Below are positions 32,667 through 42,700 of a stretch of 64,000 nt of DNA, in pieces. The position numbers and the translations under genes were made by a program. This DNA is from UBA7803 sp040219135 (GTDB lineage Bacteria > Pseudomonadota > Gammaproteobacteria > Pseudomonadales > Azotimanducaceae), in the NCBI GenBank assembly GCA_040219135.1, contig JAVJTA010000003.1, positions 62,001-126,000 of the forward strand. Direction: 5' to 3'. The notes beneath the pieces were generated by a model. It was not told the DNA's origin. It was given only the letters and a program-made list of their open reading frames with translations, and made no database searches. Each line of letters opens with the position of its first letter. The first letter of the stretch is position 1.

Positions 32667-34730
32667 CTACCAGTTGAAGTCCAGGCGGGCGAACAGGTTG
32701 CGGCCGAGCCCCGGCATGCGCTCGCCGACGGCAAGGTCCGGATTGCCCATGACCCGGTTGATCCCGGCCAGATGGTCTTCGAAATCCGAGTCCAGCAGGT
32801 TGTCGACGCCGAAGCCGAGCTTGAACTGGTCGGTCAGCTGCCAGTGTCCCTTCAGGTTGAAGACCACGTAGCCGTCGCTGCTCAGCTCGCCGTTGGTGGC
32901 GGAGATCTTGTTCTGATCGGCGTAGGCGAAGGTCTCCAGGGACAGCCCCCAGGCGGCGCGCTGGTAGTTGACGGCGACGAAGGCATTGGCTGGGGCCATC
33001 CGGTAGAGATCGTCGTCGATGTCCTCGCGTTCGCCGCGTATCAGGTTCACCACGCCGTCCAGCGACCAGCGCTCGCTCACCTGGTAGCGCCAGTCGAGGT
33101 CGACGCCGTAGAGGGCGGCATCGACGTTGTTGAACTCCAGCGGCGGCGGGCTGCTGGTGCCGTTCATCATGTTCATCATACTGACGAACACGAGCGCGGC
33201 GCCGTTGCCGGACGGCGTGCCCTGGATGTAGTCGTCGACGTACCGATAGAACAGGCGCGGTGCGATCCGGGCGCGGTCGCTTTCCCAGTCGAAGCCCAGC
33301 TCCACCTCGTGGGCCACTTCCGGATCCAGGTCGACGCTGCCGGTGTAGGTGCGGAAGTCCGCGAGGCCTGCGGTCGCCTCTAAAGGCAGCCACAGGTAAC
33401 GCTCCTGGTAGGACGGCGAGCGGGATTTGCGGGCCAGGCCGGCGTACAGCACGGTGCGATCGGCCAGCGGCAGATAGGCCTTCACGGTCCAGTCGACGTT
33501 GCGGTCGGTGCGCGACCGATCCGCGTCGTTGAACGCCTGGCGCAGCGCCACGGCGGGCGCCATGCCGGTCAAGGCCGGGGTGGCGTCGACCTCGTTGGCA
33601 TCCATGTGCACCCGGTTGAGGCGCGCGCCCAGCTCCACGTTCACGCCGTTGTCGAAGCCGAACTGGCGCTCCGCGTAGGCGCCGAGAATCTGCCGCTCGG
33701 CGTCGTTGAAGTTGGTCACGAAGAACATCGGGTTGTTGGGGTTGTCGATGTCGCTGTCGTGCCGCTCGGCGTGGCCGTCGATGCCGAGCGTCCAGCCGTC
33801 CAGGGCCAGTTCGAGGGCGAAGCCGCGGCTTTGTGCAGCGGCGAGGTTGCGCCGGTACATGGCCGGGCTGGCTGGCGGCGTGCGCAGGTGGTAGTTGCTC
33901 ATGCCGTGACCGATGTCGCTGCGATACGCCCGGCCGCTGACGGTGTAGCGTTCGCCGGCGAATTCGTAGCCCAGGCGGTACAGGTCCGCGTCGATGTACT
34001 GTATGTCCATGGGCAGTGCCGCGGTCCCGGCGTCGCCGGTCTCGTTGCGCCCGTAGTCGACGCGCACGGTGTGCGCCCCGCGGCGCACGCTGTAGCCCAG
34101 GTCGTAGCGATCGCGCCGGTATTCGCTCGGCAGAATGCGGCCGTCGGCGAACTCGGCGTCGTCCGCCTCCTCGGTGAGGCCAGAGAGTTTGAAGCGCTGG
34201 CCGGGAGTCGCCAGCACCACCGCGGCACTCACGAGGGTTCCGTCGTTGACCGACTGCAGGCCGGTGCGCGCGCGGGCGTCGATGGTGGCGCCCGCTGCAG
34301 CGAAGTCGCCGCTCCAGGTGTTGGCGTGAACCACGCCGCCGATGGTTTCCTGGCCCGCGCTCACCGGGGCGATGCCGCGGTACACGTCCAGTGAGTCGAG
34401 ATGGGCCGCCGGGGCATAGGACAGCGGCGGATCCATCCAGTTGGGGCCGCCGGGACTGATCACGGCGCCGTCGATGTGCGAGCTGACGCGCGAGCGCGAC
34501 ATCCCGCGGTACTGGACGATTCCGGTGATCGGGCCGTTGCTTTCCACGTTGGCGCCGACGGCCTTGCGCAGCAGCAGCGCCGAGTCTGGCGCGATGTCGA
34601 CCGTGCGGGCGAGTTCGAACGTGCGTTTGTCCGCCTCGCCGGTGACGATGAGTTCTTCGATTGTGGGCGGTGGGGCCGCCGTGGCGCCTGAGCACACGAA
34701 CAGCATCAGGCAGATGCTTCCTGGTTGCAT
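32667..34730 (-). CDS. TonB-dependent receptor, possibly for copper
   Basis: 687 residues. A signal peptide (1-18) is followed by a TonB-box-like EELIVTG and a plug domain with GPITGIVQYRGMSRSRVSSHIDGA, NWMDPPLSYAP and YRGIAPVSAGQETIGG. The barrel ends in RLDFNW with a terminal aromatic residue. The DPP motif and the upstream DUF2946 gene recall copper receptors such as OprC/NosA, but metal specificity is inference. It is 71 bp downstream of the DUF2946 gene in the same direction. Confidence 0.8.
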   Translation of the reverse strand: MQPGSICLMLFVCSGATAAPPPTIEELIVTGEADKRTFELARTVDIAPDSALLLRKAVGANVESNGPITGIVQYRGMSRSRVSSHIDGAVISPGGPNWMDPPLSYAPAAHLDSLDVYRGIAPVSAGQETIGGVVHANTWSGDFAAAGATIDARARTGLQSVNDGTLVSAAVVLATPGQRFKLSGLTEEADDAEFADGRILPSEYRRDRYDLGYSVRRGAHTVRVDYGRNETGDAGTAALPMDIQYIDADLYRLGYEFAGERYTVSGRAYRSDIGHGMSNYHLRTPPASPAMYRRNLAAAQSRGFALELALDGWTLGIDGHAERHDSDIDNPNNPMFFVTNFNDAERQILGAYAERQFGFDNGVNVELGARLNRVHMDANEVDATPALTGMAPAVALRQAFNDADRSRTDRNVDWTVKAYLPLADRTVLYAGLARKSRSPSYQERYLWLPLEATAGLADFRTYTGSVDLDPEVAHEVELGFDWESDRARIAPRLFYRYVDDYIQGTPSGNGAALVFVSMMNMMNGTSSPPPLEFNNVDAALYGVDLDWRYQVSERWSLDGVVNLIRGEREDIDDDLYRMAPANAFVAVNYQRAAWGLSLETFAYADQNKISATNGELSSDGYVVFNLKGHWQLTDQFKLGFGVDNLLDSDFEDHLAGINRVMGNPDLAVGERMPGLGRNLFARLDFNW

Positions 34731-34801
34731 GGGTTCTCTCCGCTAAACCTGATTCGGCCGGCAGGCGGCCGGCCAGTTGCGCCGGCCGTGCCGGCGATCG
34801 T

Positions 34802-35233
34802 TCAGGCGAGGAGAGGGGGCGGGGCTCTGGCTTGGAAGAGCGCGCGCTGATGCAGCGCCGGGGCGTGTGTCGGCTCGCCGCGCGCGTCGCCGCGGCGTGG
34901 CCCGGCGGCGTCGGCGAGACCGGCGGCATCGACGATGGCGGCCATGGCGAACCCGCCCAGCTCACACTGGTCGGGCACGGCGATGGCATCGTCAGCCGCT
35001 GCGAGGTCGTTCGGCGCGCCGTGCGGCGGGGCATGATGCTCGTGGTGCTGGTGGCTGGGCCCCAGCAGGGCCTGCACGGTGGCGGCGGGCAGGCCGTCGG
35101 GGCAGAGCTGCAGCAGCCAGCCGTCGGCCAGCGCGGCCGGCATGTAGCCAGCGGGCACCAGCACCCGCAACAGCAGTGCGGCGCCGAGGGCCAGACTCAG
35201 GCCGAGGTGCCGGGATTGTCGAAGGCGCGCCAT
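34802..35233 (-). CDS. DUF2946-like protein with a histidine-rich segment
   Basis: 143 residues: a membrane or signal helix (9-25), then the family motif RVLVPAGYMPAAL and LQLCPDGL. A histidine-rich run HQHHEHHAPPH follows at about 61-71, likely to bind Cu or Zn. Such proteins accompany copper receptors and transporters, so with the downstream TonB receptor this may be a copper uptake or buffering pair. A homologous region of related proteins is usually followed by the same Cys in LC. Exact function unknown. Confidence 0.7.
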   Translation of the reverse strand: MARLRQSRHLGLSLALGAALLLRVLVPAGYMPAALADGWLLQLCPDGLPAATVQALLGPSHQHHEHHAPPHGAPNDLAAADDAIAVPDQCELGGFAMAAIVDAAGLADAAGPRRGDARGEPTHAPALHQRALFQARAPPPLLA

Positions 35234-35300
35234 GCCGGGATCCTATCCTACGGTCCGATGGATTACGATCAGAGCAGATGCTGACCGTGGAGCGAACCGG

Positions 35301-35783
35301 ATGCGCAACGCCTTGTCATGGGTCGTCCTGGTCGGCGTGTTGGGGTCCGTTCAGGCCGCGGCGGACGAGGCGGCCATCGGTCGGGTTCTCGACAGCCTTC
35401 ACGAGCGGGCCGCGCAGGCGGACTTCGACGGCTACTTCGCCCTGTTTCACGACGATGCCGTGTTCCTGGGCACCGACCGTAACGAGTACTGGCCGCTGGC
35501 CGAGTTCAAGGCCTACACGAAGTCCCGCTTCGACAGCGGTACCGGTTGGACCTATCGGACCGTCGAGCGCTTCGTACACGTGGCCGGCGACGCGGCCTGG
35601 TTCGAAGAGCGCCTGCACCACGACCGCTACGGGGAGATGCGTGGCACCGGCGTGCTGCTCGACACGCCGGCGGGCTGGCGGGTCGCCCAGTACAACCTGA
35701 CCCTGCCGATTCCGAACGCGCTGTTTGCCGGGACGGCGAGCGAGATCGATGCTTACTACGGGCAGGATCGCAGGGACGACTGA
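35301..35783 (+). CDS. Exported SnoaL/NTF2-like protein
   Basis: 160 residues. Residues 1-19 form a signal peptide; the rest is one NTF2-like cone fold: DGYFALFHDDAVFLGTDRNEYWPLAEFKAY near the start, then RTVERFVHVAGDAAWFEERL and a final GWRVAQYNLTLPIPN. The Trp and Asp residues placed in the cavity agree with the SnoaL-like type. It may bind a small ligand or act as an isomerase; no partner gene is evident. It is divergent from the DUF2946 gene. Confidence 0.75.
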   Translation: MRNALSWVVLVGVLGSVQAAADEAAIGRVLDSLHERAAQADFDGYFALFHDDAVFLGTDRNEYWPLAEFKAYTKSRFDSGTGWTYRTVERFVHVAGDAAWFEERLHHDRYGEMRGTGVLLDTPAGWRVAQYNLTLPIPNALFAGTASEIDAYYGQDRRDD

Positions 35784-35852
35784 GCGGCGCGCGGTTCACA
35801 CCCGTCGGCTTCGTCGGCTGCATCCGCCAATCGGGTCTGCGCAGGGCTCGGA

Positions 35853-36299
35853 TCAGCGGTAGGTCCTGCCGCCATGTTTCAGCCAGCCGTCCGGGTGACG
35901 GCCCTGCGGGTCGTGGTGGGTCCAGTGGAGGACGCCGCCACGCTCGTTCCACTCGTACTCGCCGTAGAATTCCACCCTGTCGCCGGCCGCCAGGCCGGGA
36001 ATCCGTGGCGCCAGATCGATGTTGTGGGCGACCAGCAGGGTTCGGCCCGAGTTCAGCCGCAGAATGAACCGCTGGTGGCGGCTGCCGTCCCGGTCATCGG
36101 CGAGCACGCGCACCACCTCGCCGACCCCGCCGACCTGAACGTCGCTGCGGTGGGACTGGTAGGCGGCCTCGATGGCCGCCGCCGAGCCCGACGTCGATGC
36201 CGGTGTGTCGGTGGAGAACCGATCGGCGATGCCGGTGCCGTCGAGGGATGCGTAGGCGGCGCCCAGCAGCACGATGACGGCCAGAAGCTTCTTTATCAT
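35853..36299 (-). CDS. DUF3465 family protein
   Basis: 148 residues, exported or anchored by residues 1-20. The C-terminal domain reads GEVVRVLADDRDGSRHQRF, LLVAHNIDLAPRIP, VEFYGEYEWNERGGVLHWTHHDPQGRH, the DUF3465 signature, with an OB-like pattern and His-rich ending. Function unknown; nucleotide or nucleic acid binding has been suggested from the fold type only. It lies 36 bp downstream of the transglutaminase cluster on the same strand and may be its last gene. Confidence 0.82.
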   Translation of the reverse strand: MIKKLLAVIVLLGAAYASLDGTGIADRFSTDTPASTSGSAAAIEAAYQSHRSDVQVGGVGEVVRVLADDRDGSRHQRFILRLNSGRTLLVAHNIDLAPRIPGLAAGDRVEFYGEYEWNERGGVLHWTHHDPQGRHPDGWLKHGGRTYR

Positions 36300-36335
36300 G
36301 GAATTCGATCCGAGAACGCGGCCGAGGGGCGTCGC

Positions 36336-37226
36336 TCAGGCCGGGGCCGCGGTGGATGCGGGGATCACGTCCACGGCCACGGCCACCTCGTGGGAGCCGC
36401 CGCCGAAGATGAAGCCGCTCACCGGGCTGACGTCGCCGTAGTCGCGACCCCAGCCGACGGTGATGTGCTCCATGTTCGGAATCAGGTTGTTGGTGGGGTC
36501 GAAGTCCACCCAGCCCAGTTCCGGGCACCACACCGACAGCCAGGCATGGGATTCGTCGGCGCCTTTGAGTTTCTCCTTGCCCACCGGCGGATGGGTCATC
36601 AGGTAGCCGCTGACGTAGCGGGCCGGCAGGCCGATGGCGCGCAGGCAGGCGATCTCCAGGTGGGCGAAGTCCTGGCAGACGCCCTTCTTCAGCTCCAGCA
36701 CCCGGCGCACCGGGGTCGAGACGTCGGTCACACCGCCCTGGTAGGTGAAGTCCTCGTAGATCTGCGAGGTCAGCGCCATCACCGCCTCGAGCAGCGGACG
36801 TCCTGGCTCGAAGCTGGCGAGGGCGAATTCCCGCAGCTCGGCGTGAACGTCGACGTAGGGCGACTCGAAGCAGAACTGGGAGGCGCTCAGCGCCTGGGCG
36901 TTGGTGGGGGTCTGCATGGACTGGGCGACTACCTCCCAGGAAGGAGAGAAGTCGAGCATGATGTTCATGCCCGGCAGTACCTCGACTTTGGAGACGTTGC
37001 TGATCACCAGCTCACGGTGGGGTTCCTGCACCGTCAGGAACTCCACCTCGTTGCCGAAGTAGTCGGTCCAGTTGCGCTGGACCATCGGCCTGGGCGCGAC
37101 GCTGAGCTCCGACTCGACCACGTTCTGACGGCCGGAGCGACGCGGTCGCAGCTTCAGCATCTGGTGCGAGATGGAGACCGAGCCGCCGTACTTGAACCGG
37201 GTCTCGTGGCGCACGTCATAAAGCAT
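36336..37226 (-). CDS. Transglutaminase-like protein of the ATP-grasp/Alpha-E cluster
   Basis: 296 residues, cytoplasmic. An N-terminal beta domain (1-90, YDVRHETRFKYGGSVSISHQMLKL) precedes a transglutaminase core with triad residues Cys184 (KKGVCQDFAHL), His227 (SHAWLSVW) and Asp243 (DFDPTNN). It likely cleaves or forms an amide or isopeptide bond. Its start overlaps the ATP-grasp/Alpha-E gene by 11 bp. This set of genes is known from comparative genomics as a putative peptide-ligation system without an established product. Confidence 0.9.
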   Translation of the reverse strand: MLYDVRHETRFKYGGSVSISHQMLKLRPRRSGRQNVVESELSVAPRPMVQRNWTDYFGNEVEFLTVQEPHRELVISNVSKVEVLPGMNIMLDFSPSWEVVAQSMQTPTNAQALSASQFCFESPYVDVHAELREFALASFEPGRPLLEAVMALTSQIYEDFTYQGGVTDVSTPVRRVLELKKGVCQDFAHLEIACLRAIGLPARYVSGYLMTHPPVGKEKLKGADESHAWLSVWCPELGWVDFDPTNNLIPNMEHITVGWGRDYGDVSPVSGFIFGGGSHEVAVAVDVIPASTAAPA

Positions 37227-39768
37227 CGTCGTTGCTCTCGCGGATGACGTTGCCGGTGACCCGGTGCCCCACGCTGTGGCTGAAGTAGGTCTGGGTGATG
37301 AGCTGGGTCAGCATCTCGATGTTTTTCTCGCTGCGGTTGAGCAACCGGTTCAGGTGCGTGCGGTTGCCACCCTTCGACGTGGTGTTGGCCAGTTTGTCGA
37401 CGTCCGCAAGCATGATCTCGGTGTGGGTGCTGATCAGCAGCTTCTGCGCCCGGGACAGGTGGCCGTCGACGTCTTCGAGGGGCATCACGTCCATGTGCGC
37501 GCGCATGGTGCTGAGCTGGAATGCAAGCGAGCGCGGGTTGCTCTCGTCCGCCAGCACCAGATCCAGCACCGCCGGGATCTGCGGTTCCGCCCGGTAGCGC
37601 GAGCGGTAGGTGATGAGGCTGTCCGCCAGATCGAGCTGCAGCCCGAGCACGCCGGGGTGGTCGCGATCCGCGCGCACCGTGAGTTCGCGCAGTACCCGGA
37701 TGGTGAAACGCGCGCGCTCGATGCGCCGACCCATGTCGAGCAGGCGCCAGCCGTAGCCGCGCGTCATGTTCTCGTGGATCAGGCCGTTGACTGCGGACTG
37801 CGCTTCGATCAGATCGTTCAGCACGCTGACCGCGTCGCTGACCGTGTGCACGCGCCAGCGCAGATTCGGCACGCTGGTCAGGCGCTCGACGATGCGCCAG
37901 GCGTCCGGCGACAGGCGCTCGCGAACGTGGTCTGCGGTGCGGGCGACGTTGCGCAGCACCTGCGCCAGACTGTCCTGGCTGTCCGGATCGAACAGAATGC
38001 TCCAGATCTCGTGCTCCACGGCGCGGCTGCCCGACGCCAGCGCGCGCCGCGCCCGCGACGGCGACAGCCGGCCCTGAGAGACCAGCAGCGCGGTGAGAAT
38101 GTTCAGCGCCACAGGCACGTTGCCGAGTGAGGCTTCGCCGGCCAGGCGCAGGAACAGATTGCGATACAGACGCACGCCGCCGTCCGCGCGTTCGAAGTAA
38201 CGGCCGAGCCAGAACAGGTCGTCGGCGGTCTTGCTCGGCAGGTCGCGGTCGCTGCGCTTCAGGGTCGCCGCGCGCAGCGGTTTGATCAGCGTCTCGCGCT
38301 CGATGGTCTCGTCGGACAGCACCCAGACGTCTTTGCTCAGGTGGCTGTTGCCGCCGAGATCCTTACCCGACACTTTCACCAGACCGCCGGGGAGCAGGTG
38401 GTAGCCGTCTTCGGTGATGGCGAGATACACGCGCATCACCATGGGCACCGGTCGCAGCACGCCGTCGTCACCGAGACAGGGCACGGTAGACGGGCGGATG
38501 CGCTCCATGCCGACGTAGTCGTAGGGGCGCAGGTCGAGCCGGGATTTCAGGGTGTCGACGTCGTCGAGGCCGGGATCCGATGCGCCGAACTCGAAAGCGC
38601 CTGCGGTGAGCATGGACCTGCGCGCGAAGGCGTGACGCAGCGTCAGCCGTTCCCGGTTGTCGATGACGAAGTTCCGTTCCTTGGCCTGGCCGCACCACCA
38701 GCTGGCGATGCTCGGCAGGATCAGCTCTTCACCGAGCAGCTTTTTGGACAGCCCGGGCATGAACGACAGCAGCGCTTCGCTGGCGGCGATCCCGCTGCCG
38801 ATGGCGTTGGCCATGAGCACGTTGCCGCTGCGTGCGGCCTGGAGCATCCCGGCGACGCCGCGGCCGGGCATGGAACGCAGTTCCAGCGGGTCGCTGGCGT
38901 CCGAGGCAATGCGGCGCAGGATCACGTCCACCCGCTCGAGCCCCTCCAGGGTCTTCAGGAACACGCGGTTGTCGCGCACCGTGAGGTCCGCGCTTTCTAC
39001 CACCGGGTAGCCCAGGTAGCGGCCGATCAGCGCGTCTTCGAAGTAGTCCTGCTCGTCCGGTCCCCCGGTGAGCACCACGGTGAGATGCTGATCGCCCAGG
39101 CGCGCGAAGTGCTCAGCGAACCTTCGGAAGAAGCCGGCCAGCCGGTGCAGGTTGTAGGCGTTGAACTGGTCGGGAATCGTGCGTGAGGTGACGATCCGGT
39201 TCTCCAGCGCGTAGCCGATTCCGGCGGGCGATTCGGTGCGCTGGGACAGTACCCACCAGCTGCCGTCCGGCGCCCGCGCGATATCGAAGGCGAGAAAGTG
39301 CAGCAGCACGTCGTCCGGTGACTTGTAGCCGTGGCAGTGGGGCACGAAGTTCGGGTTGGCGAATACCGAGGGTGCCGGCAGGGTGCCGGACTTGAGCAAC
39401 TCCTGGGCGCCGTAGATGTCGCCCACCACCGCATTCAGCAGCTGCGCGCGCTGGATCAGGCCGACTTCCAGTTTCTTCCACTCCGCCGGAGGAATCACCA
39501 GCGGGAACACGTCCAGATGCCAGGGGCGGCGGTTGCCGCTGTCCGCGGCCACGTAGGCCACGTCGTGCTCACGCAGCAGGGACTCCGCGGTGGTGCCCAC
39601 ACCGCGCCGTTTGCTCGGGCCCATGGCGGCAAAGTCCTTGAGCAGGCGCTGCCAGTGCGGTCGCGGGCGGCCGTCTGCGCCCATGAGTTCGTCGTAGCTG
39701 CCCGGCTGCGGCCGGTAGCCGGACAGAAGCTCGCCGAGTGCGTCCCCGGTCTGCTGCGCTTCGCTCAT
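37216..39768 (-). CDS. Fused circularly permuted ATP-grasp and Alpha-E protein
   Basis: 850 residues. The first ~480 are the circularly permuted ATP-grasp domain (RRGVGTTAESLLREHDVAY, HLDVFPLVIPPAEWKKLE, PNFVPHCHGYKSPDDVLLHF, then RIASDASDPLELRSMPGRGVAGMLQAAR, NVLMANAIGSGIAASEALL). Residues about 515-850 are the helical Alpha-E (DUF403) domain (LGRYFERADGGVRLYRNLF, RMRAHMDVMPLEDVDGH). In many genomes these are separate genes; here they are fused. It probably makes amide bonds with ATP. The start at 39768 overlaps the DUF2126 gene by 4 bp. Confidence 0.9.
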   Translation of the reverse strand: MSEAQQTGDALGELLSGYRPQPGSYDELMGADGRPRPHWQRLLKDFAAMGPSKRRGVGTTAESLLREHDVAYVAADSGNRRPWHLDVFPLVIPPAEWKKLEVGLIQRAQLLNAVVGDIYGAQELLKSGTLPAPSVFANPNFVPHCHGYKSPDDVLLHFLAFDIARAPDGSWWVLSQRTESPAGIGYALENRIVTSRTIPDQFNAYNLHRLAGFFRRFAEHFARLGDQHLTVVLTGGPDEQDYFEDALIGRYLGYPVVESADLTVRDNRVFLKTLEGLERVDVILRRIASDASDPLELRSMPGRGVAGMLQAARSGNVLMANAIGSGIAASEALLSFMPGLSKKLLGEELILPSIASWWCGQAKERNFVIDNRERLTLRHAFARRSMLTAGAFEFGASDPGLDDVDTLKSRLDLRPYDYVGMERIRPSTVPCLGDDGVLRPVPMVMRVYLAITEDGYHLLPGGLVKVSGKDLGGNSHLSKDVWVLSDETIERETLIKPLRAATLKRSDRDLPSKTADDLFWLGRYFERADGGVRLYRNLFLRLAGEASLGNVPVALNILTALLVSQGRLSPSRARRALASGSRAVEHEIWSILFDPDSQDSLAQVLRNVARTADHVRERLSPDAWRIVERLTSVPNLRWRVHTVSDAVSVLNDLIEAQSAVNGLIHENMTRGYGWRLLDMGRRIERARFTIRVLRELTVRADRDHPGVLGLQLDLADSLITYRSRYRAEPQIPAVLDLVLADESNPRSLAFQLSTMRAHMDVMPLEDVDGHLSRAQKLLISTHTEIMLADVDKLANTTSKGGNRTHLNRLLNRSEKNIEMLTQLITQTYFSHSVGHRVTGNVIRESNDDAL

Positions 39769-42700
39769 TTCCAGCGCAGATCGAGGGTGGTCGGGAACTC
39801 GGCCGACGCCGGCGTCGGAGGCTCCGGGTACGCGCCGTCCGTGTGACCGAACGGCTGGAAACGTGACAGGCGGCGGCTCTCCGCCTCGTTGGCATTGACC
39901 GGGAAGTGCTCGAAGTTGCGCCCGCCCGGGTGTGCCACGTGGTAGGTGCAGCCGGCCACGGCACGGCGATTCCAGCGGTCGTAGAGATCGAAGGTGAGCG
40001 GCGCGTCCACGGTGATGGTGGGGTGCAGGCTCGCCGCCGGCTGCCAGGCGCGAAAGCGCACCCCGCCGACGAACTCGCCCGGCACGTCGGTGGCCGTCAG
40101 CGGCACCGCGTGCTGGTTGCAGGTCACGAGGTAGCGTTCGCGGTCGAAGCCGCTGACCCGCACCTGCAGTCGCTCCAGGGACGAGTCGACGTAGCGCACG
40201 GTGCCGCCGATGGCGCCTTCCTCGCCCATGACGTGCCAGGGCTCCAGGGCCTGGCGCAGCTCCAGAGCCACGCCGTGATGCTCCACCGCGCCGAAACGCG
40301 GGAAGCGGAACTCGAAGTGCGGTGCGAACCACGCCGGGTCGAACGCGTAACCGTCGGCGCGCAGGTCGGTGACCACGTCGTTGAAGTCCTGCCAGACGAA
40401 GTGCGGCAGCATGAAGCGGTCGTGCAGGGTGGTTCCCCAGCGCACCAGGCCGTGTCGGTTGGGTTTGCGCCAGAAGCGCGCTACCAGCGCCATCAGCAGC
40501 AGCTGCTGAGCCAGGCTCATGCGCGCATGGGGCGGCATCTCGAACGCCCGGAACTCCACCAGCCCGAGGCGCCCGGTAGGGCCGTCGGGAGAATACAGTT
40601 TGTCGATGCAGATCTCCGCCCGGTGGGTGTTGCCGGTGACGTCGATGAGCAGGTTGCGGAAGATCCGGTCCACCAGCCACGGCGGCACGCTCCGGCCGCT
40701 GTCCGGATCCGGCGTCTGGGCGAACGCCAGCTCCAGTTCGTAGAGCGAATCCAGGCGCGCTTCGTCGACCCGCGGCGCCTGGCTGGTGGGGCCGATGAAC
40801 ATGCCGGAGAACAGGTACGACAGCGCCGGGTGCTGCTGCCAGTACGCCACCAGGCTGCGCAGCAGGTCCGGCCGACGCAGGAACGGACTGTCCGCCGGCG
40901 TGGCGCCGCCGAGCACCACGTGGTTGCCGCCGCCGGTGCCGGAGTGACGGCCGTCGAGCATGAATTTCTGGGTGTCGAGCCGGCACGCGCGGGCCTCCTC
41001 GTAGAGCGCCGTGGTGATGTGGGTCATCTCGTCCCAACTGGCGGCCGGATGCACGTTGACCTCGATCACGCCAGGGTCCGGGGTGACCTTGACGACGTTG
41101 ATGCGCGGATCCGCCGGCGGCAGATAGCCTTCCACCACCACGGGCTTGCCGTGGTCGCGGGCGGCGTCTTCCACCGCTGCCAGCAGTTCGAGGTAATCCT
41201 CGGCGTCTTCCACCGGCGGCATGAACGCGTACAGCACCCCGTCCCGGGCCTCGAACGCCATGGCGGTGCGCACGCTGTTCGCGCTCTCGTAGGGCTGAGC
41301 GATCTGCATCTGTTCCAGGGGAGCCGCGCGCTCGTCGGTGCCGTTGCCGTCCTGATACGCCTGGCCGAGACGCTCACGGGGCGGCAGATCGCCCACCATG
41401 GAGAACGGATCCCGCGGATGCACGTGGGGGTACGCCGTTGGCGCGATGTGGGGCAGGGAGCCGAGGCGCAGCCGGTAGCCCACCGGGGAGTCCCCGGGAA
41501 TCAGGAACAGCTTGTCGCTGCGGGTGCTCCAGCGTTCGCTCATCCAGCGACTCTCGGGTCGGCCGCTGCGGGCGTTCCAGCGCTGCACCGGCAGCGCGTA
41601 GCCGGTCGGCTGGCCGAGGCCGCGCTCGAACACTCGGGCGAGCCGCTCCCGCGCCAGCGGGTCGTCCAGTTCGTTGGTCTGCGGGGTCAGGTTCTGCGGC
41701 AGCCGGCGCTCCTCGGCGAGGAAGTGCCAGGGGTCTTCGAAGGCCGGCAGCACCGCGTCCTCGTCGAGGCCGAGGCGGTGGGCGACGCTGCGCCCGAGCT
41801 TCTCGGCGTCGGCCCGGGTCGCGCCCTGGTCCTTGTCCGGATGCGCGACGAACGCCAGGTCACGGCAGATCGGTTCGCCGTCGCGGCGCCACAGCAGGGT
41901 CAGCGCCCAGCGCGGCAGCTGCTCGCCGGGATACCATTTGCCCTGGCCGAAGTGCAGGGCACCGCCCGGGGCAAAGCGTTCGGCGAGGCGCAGGATCAGA
42001 TCCGTGGCCAGACGGCGCTTGTTCGGGCCGACGGCGTCGGTGTTCCACTCGGCGCCGTCGGGGTAGTCGATGGCGACGAAGGTGGGCTCGCCGCCCACGG
42101 TGAGACGCACGTCGCCGCGCTTCAGCTCGGAGTCGATCTGATGTCCCAGCGCCTGAATGGCGTGCCAGGCTTCCTCGGTGTAGGGCCTGGTGACCCGCGG
42201 CGTCTCGAAGATGCGCCGCACCGACATGTCGAAGCCGAACTCGCACTCCGCCGGCTCCACCAGCCCGGAAATCGGTGCGGCCGTGGACGGATGCGGCGTC
42301 GCCGCCAGCGGGATGTGCCCTTCGCCGGCGAACAGTCCCGACGTCGGGTCCATGCCGACCCAGCCGGCCCCGGGCAGGTAGGCTTCGGTCCAGGCGTGCA
42401 GGTCGGTGAAGTCGTGGTCGGTGCCGGACGGTCCGTCGAGGGATTTCTGGTCGGCCTTGAGCTGGATCAGGTAGCCCGAAACGAAGCGCGCGGCGATGCC
42501 GTAGTGGCGCAGGATCTGCACCAGCAGCCAGGCGCTGTCGCGGCACGAGCCGCGCGCCAGGGTCAGGGTTTCCTCCGGCGTCTGGACCCCGGGCTCCATG
42601 CGGATGACGTACTGGATGTCGTTCGACAGACGCTGATTCAGCGCCACCAGGAAATCCACCGTGCGCTCGTCCGACGGCGTGCCGTAGTCGCTCAGCCAGG

